Shown here piece by piece: positions 33,040-34,151 of a stretch of 34,151 bases of DNA. A program made the translations under genes and the position numbers. The DNA is from Methylococcales bacterium. GTDB lineage: Bacteria; Pseudomonadota; Gammaproteobacteria; Methylococcales; Methylomonadaceae. The stretch's first letter is position 1. The number at the start of each line of letters is the position of its first letter. The notes under the pieces are model-generated. The model was not told where the DNA came from, did not search any database, and saw only the letters and a list, made by a program, of their open reading frames with translations. Location of the stretch: assembly GCA_023145835.1 (NCBI GenBank), contig JAGLDH010000053.1, forward strand, positions 1 through 34,151, given 5' to 3'.

Positions 33040-34151
33040 ATGGCTAAAATAATTGGAATTGATTTAGGAACCACAAATTCTTGTGTGGCAGTTTTAGAAA
33101 ATGGAAAGTCGCGAGTAATTGAAAATAGTGAAGGTGCGCGTACTACGCCTTCTATTGTTGCTTTTACAGGTGGTGATGAAGTTTTAGTGGGTCAATCTGC
33201 AAAAAGACAAGCAGTGACTAACCCTGAGAATACTTTATTTGCAATTAAACGTTTAATTGGTCGTCGTTTTAAAGATGATATCGTACAAAAAGATATCAAA
33301 ATGGTGCCTTATAAAATTGTTGAAGCAGATAACGGTGATGCTTGGGTAGAGTGTCATGGTAAAAAAATGGCAGCACCTGAAGTTTCATCTCGTATCTTGA
33401 TGAAATTGAAAAAAGACGCAGAAGCATTTTTAGGTGAAGAAGTAAAAGAAGCTGTTATTACTGTACCCGCTTATTTTAATGACTCTCAGCGTCAAGCGAC
33501 TAAAGATGCAGGTCGTATTGCAGGTCTAGAAGTAAAGCGTATTATCAATGAGCCAACAGCAGCTGCATTAGCTTTTGGTATGGATAAGCCGGCGGGCGAT
33601 ACAACTATTGCTGTTTATGATTTAGGTGGAGGTACATTTGATGTCTCTATTATCGAAATTGCAGAAATTGAAGGGGAACATCAATTTGAAGTATTGGCAA
33701 CTAATGGTGATACATTCTTAGGGGGTGAAGATTTTGACTTAAGAATTATTGATTTCCTAGTTGATGAATTTAAAAAAGACAATGGAATCGATTTACATAA
33801 TGATCCATTGGCATTGCAACGCCTTAAAGAAGCCGCTGAAAAAGCAAAAATTGAATTGTCGTCAACTGAGCAAACAGATATTAATCTGCCATATGTGACA
33901 GCAGATGCATCAGGGCCTAAGCATTTAAATGTTAAGTTAACACGTGCAAAACTGGAGTCATTGGTAGGTGACCTAATTGAAAGAACTAAAGGCCCATGTG
34001 AGCAAGCTCTTAAAGATGCTGGTTTGTCAGCTTCTGAAATCAATGATGTGATTTTAGTCGGTGGACAAAGTCGTATGCCTAAAGTTCAGGAGATTGTAAA
34101 GTCTATCTTTGGGAAAGAGCCTCGTAAAGATGTTAATCCTGATGAAGCAGT
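33040..34151 (+). CDS. dnaK: Chaperone protein DnaK (3' end beyond window)
   Basis: The first 370 codons of the Hsp70 chaperone DnaK, cut by the window edge. The nucleotide-binding domain is intact: [19 protein letters not shown] at the N terminus, [50 protein letters not shown] and the late [22 protein letters not shown] lies about 8 bases before the ATG at 33040. It works with GrpE encoded just upstream, and with DnaJ, which usually follows. Control is presumably from the sigma32 promoter before grpE; no second promoter was evident in the 62-base gap. Confidence 0.98.
   Translation, partial: MAKIIGIDLGTTNSCVAVLENGKSRVIENSEGARTTPSIVAFTGGDEVLVGQSAKRQAVTNPENTLFAIKRLIGRRFKDDIVQKDIKMVPYKIVEADNGDAWVECHGKKMAAPEVSSRILMKLKKDAEAFLGEEVKEAVITVPAYFNDSQRQATKDAGRIAGLEVKRIINEPTAAALAFGMDKPAGDTTIAVYDLGGGTFDVSIIEIAEIEGEHQFEVLATNGDTFLGGEDFDLRIIDFLVDEFKKDNGIDLHNDPLALQRLKEAAEKAKIELSSTEQTDINLPYVTADASGPKHLNVKLTRAKLESLVGDLIERTKGPCEQALKDAGLSASEINDVILVGGQSRMPKVQEIVKSIFGKEPRKDVNPDEA

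Overview
The window reads as chromosome from an AT-rich gammaproteobacterium. The housekeeping block at the right end (ispH, grpE, dnaK) has gammaproteobacterial-type proteins. The Gram-negative envelope is shown by a porin-like beta-barrel, many signal peptides and a large periplasmic-type multihaem cytochrome. A methylotrophic or chemolithotrophic lifestyle would fit the octahaem cytochrome and the heavy investment in molybdenum, but this is inference. No rRNA, tRNA or CRISPR array was seen.

Left part (1-6.5 kb): an accessory region full of decayed mobile DNA. It holds an IS3-type transposase remnant, an ISAs1-type remnant and a REP-associated tyrosine transposase (RAYT) pseudogene with REP-like flanks. 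Scattered among them are a small secreted repeat protein, a GNAT acetyltransferase and a secreted HExxH metallopeptidase-like protein.

Middle (6.5-15.4 kb): envelope and secreted genes. A small PstS-like binding protein is paired with a porin-like barrel. Next come a stand-alone N-terminal piece of an MreB-like protein and a glycosyltransferase-like protein. A perfect 14-bp terminator hairpin follows. Then come three exported proteins on the minus strand: two HAF-repeat proteins, one with duplicated C-terminal Ig-like domains, and a carbohydrate-binding-like protein.

Core (15.8-30.7 kb): a molybdenum (or tungsten) uptake, storage and cofactor region. On the minus strand, in transcription order, lie moeA, a second moeA fused to a periplasmic-binding-protein-like domain, a DUF4213/DUF364 protein, a SAM methyltransferase, two paralogous molybdenum-storage-protein (MoSto) subunits, an ABC-2 exporter (ATPase and permease), and modA-modB-modC. 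A DUF486 membrane protein with its own sigma70 promoter sits on the plus strand inside the cluster, and an octahaem cytochrome c diverges from moeA. A plausible division of labour is import by ModABC, storage as polyoxometalate by the MoSto pair, and insertion into molybdopterin by the MoeA proteins. The exporter, methyltransferase and DUF364 protein have no assigned step. Two copies of a ~158-bp foldback MITE with TA flanks lie in opposite orientation at 20.25 and 30.75 kb and bracket the storage/cofactor half. A lone end of the same element lies at 6.37 kb.

Right end (31-34.15 kb): ispH, then grpE behind a very good sigma32 heat-shock promoter, then dnaK, which runs off the window.
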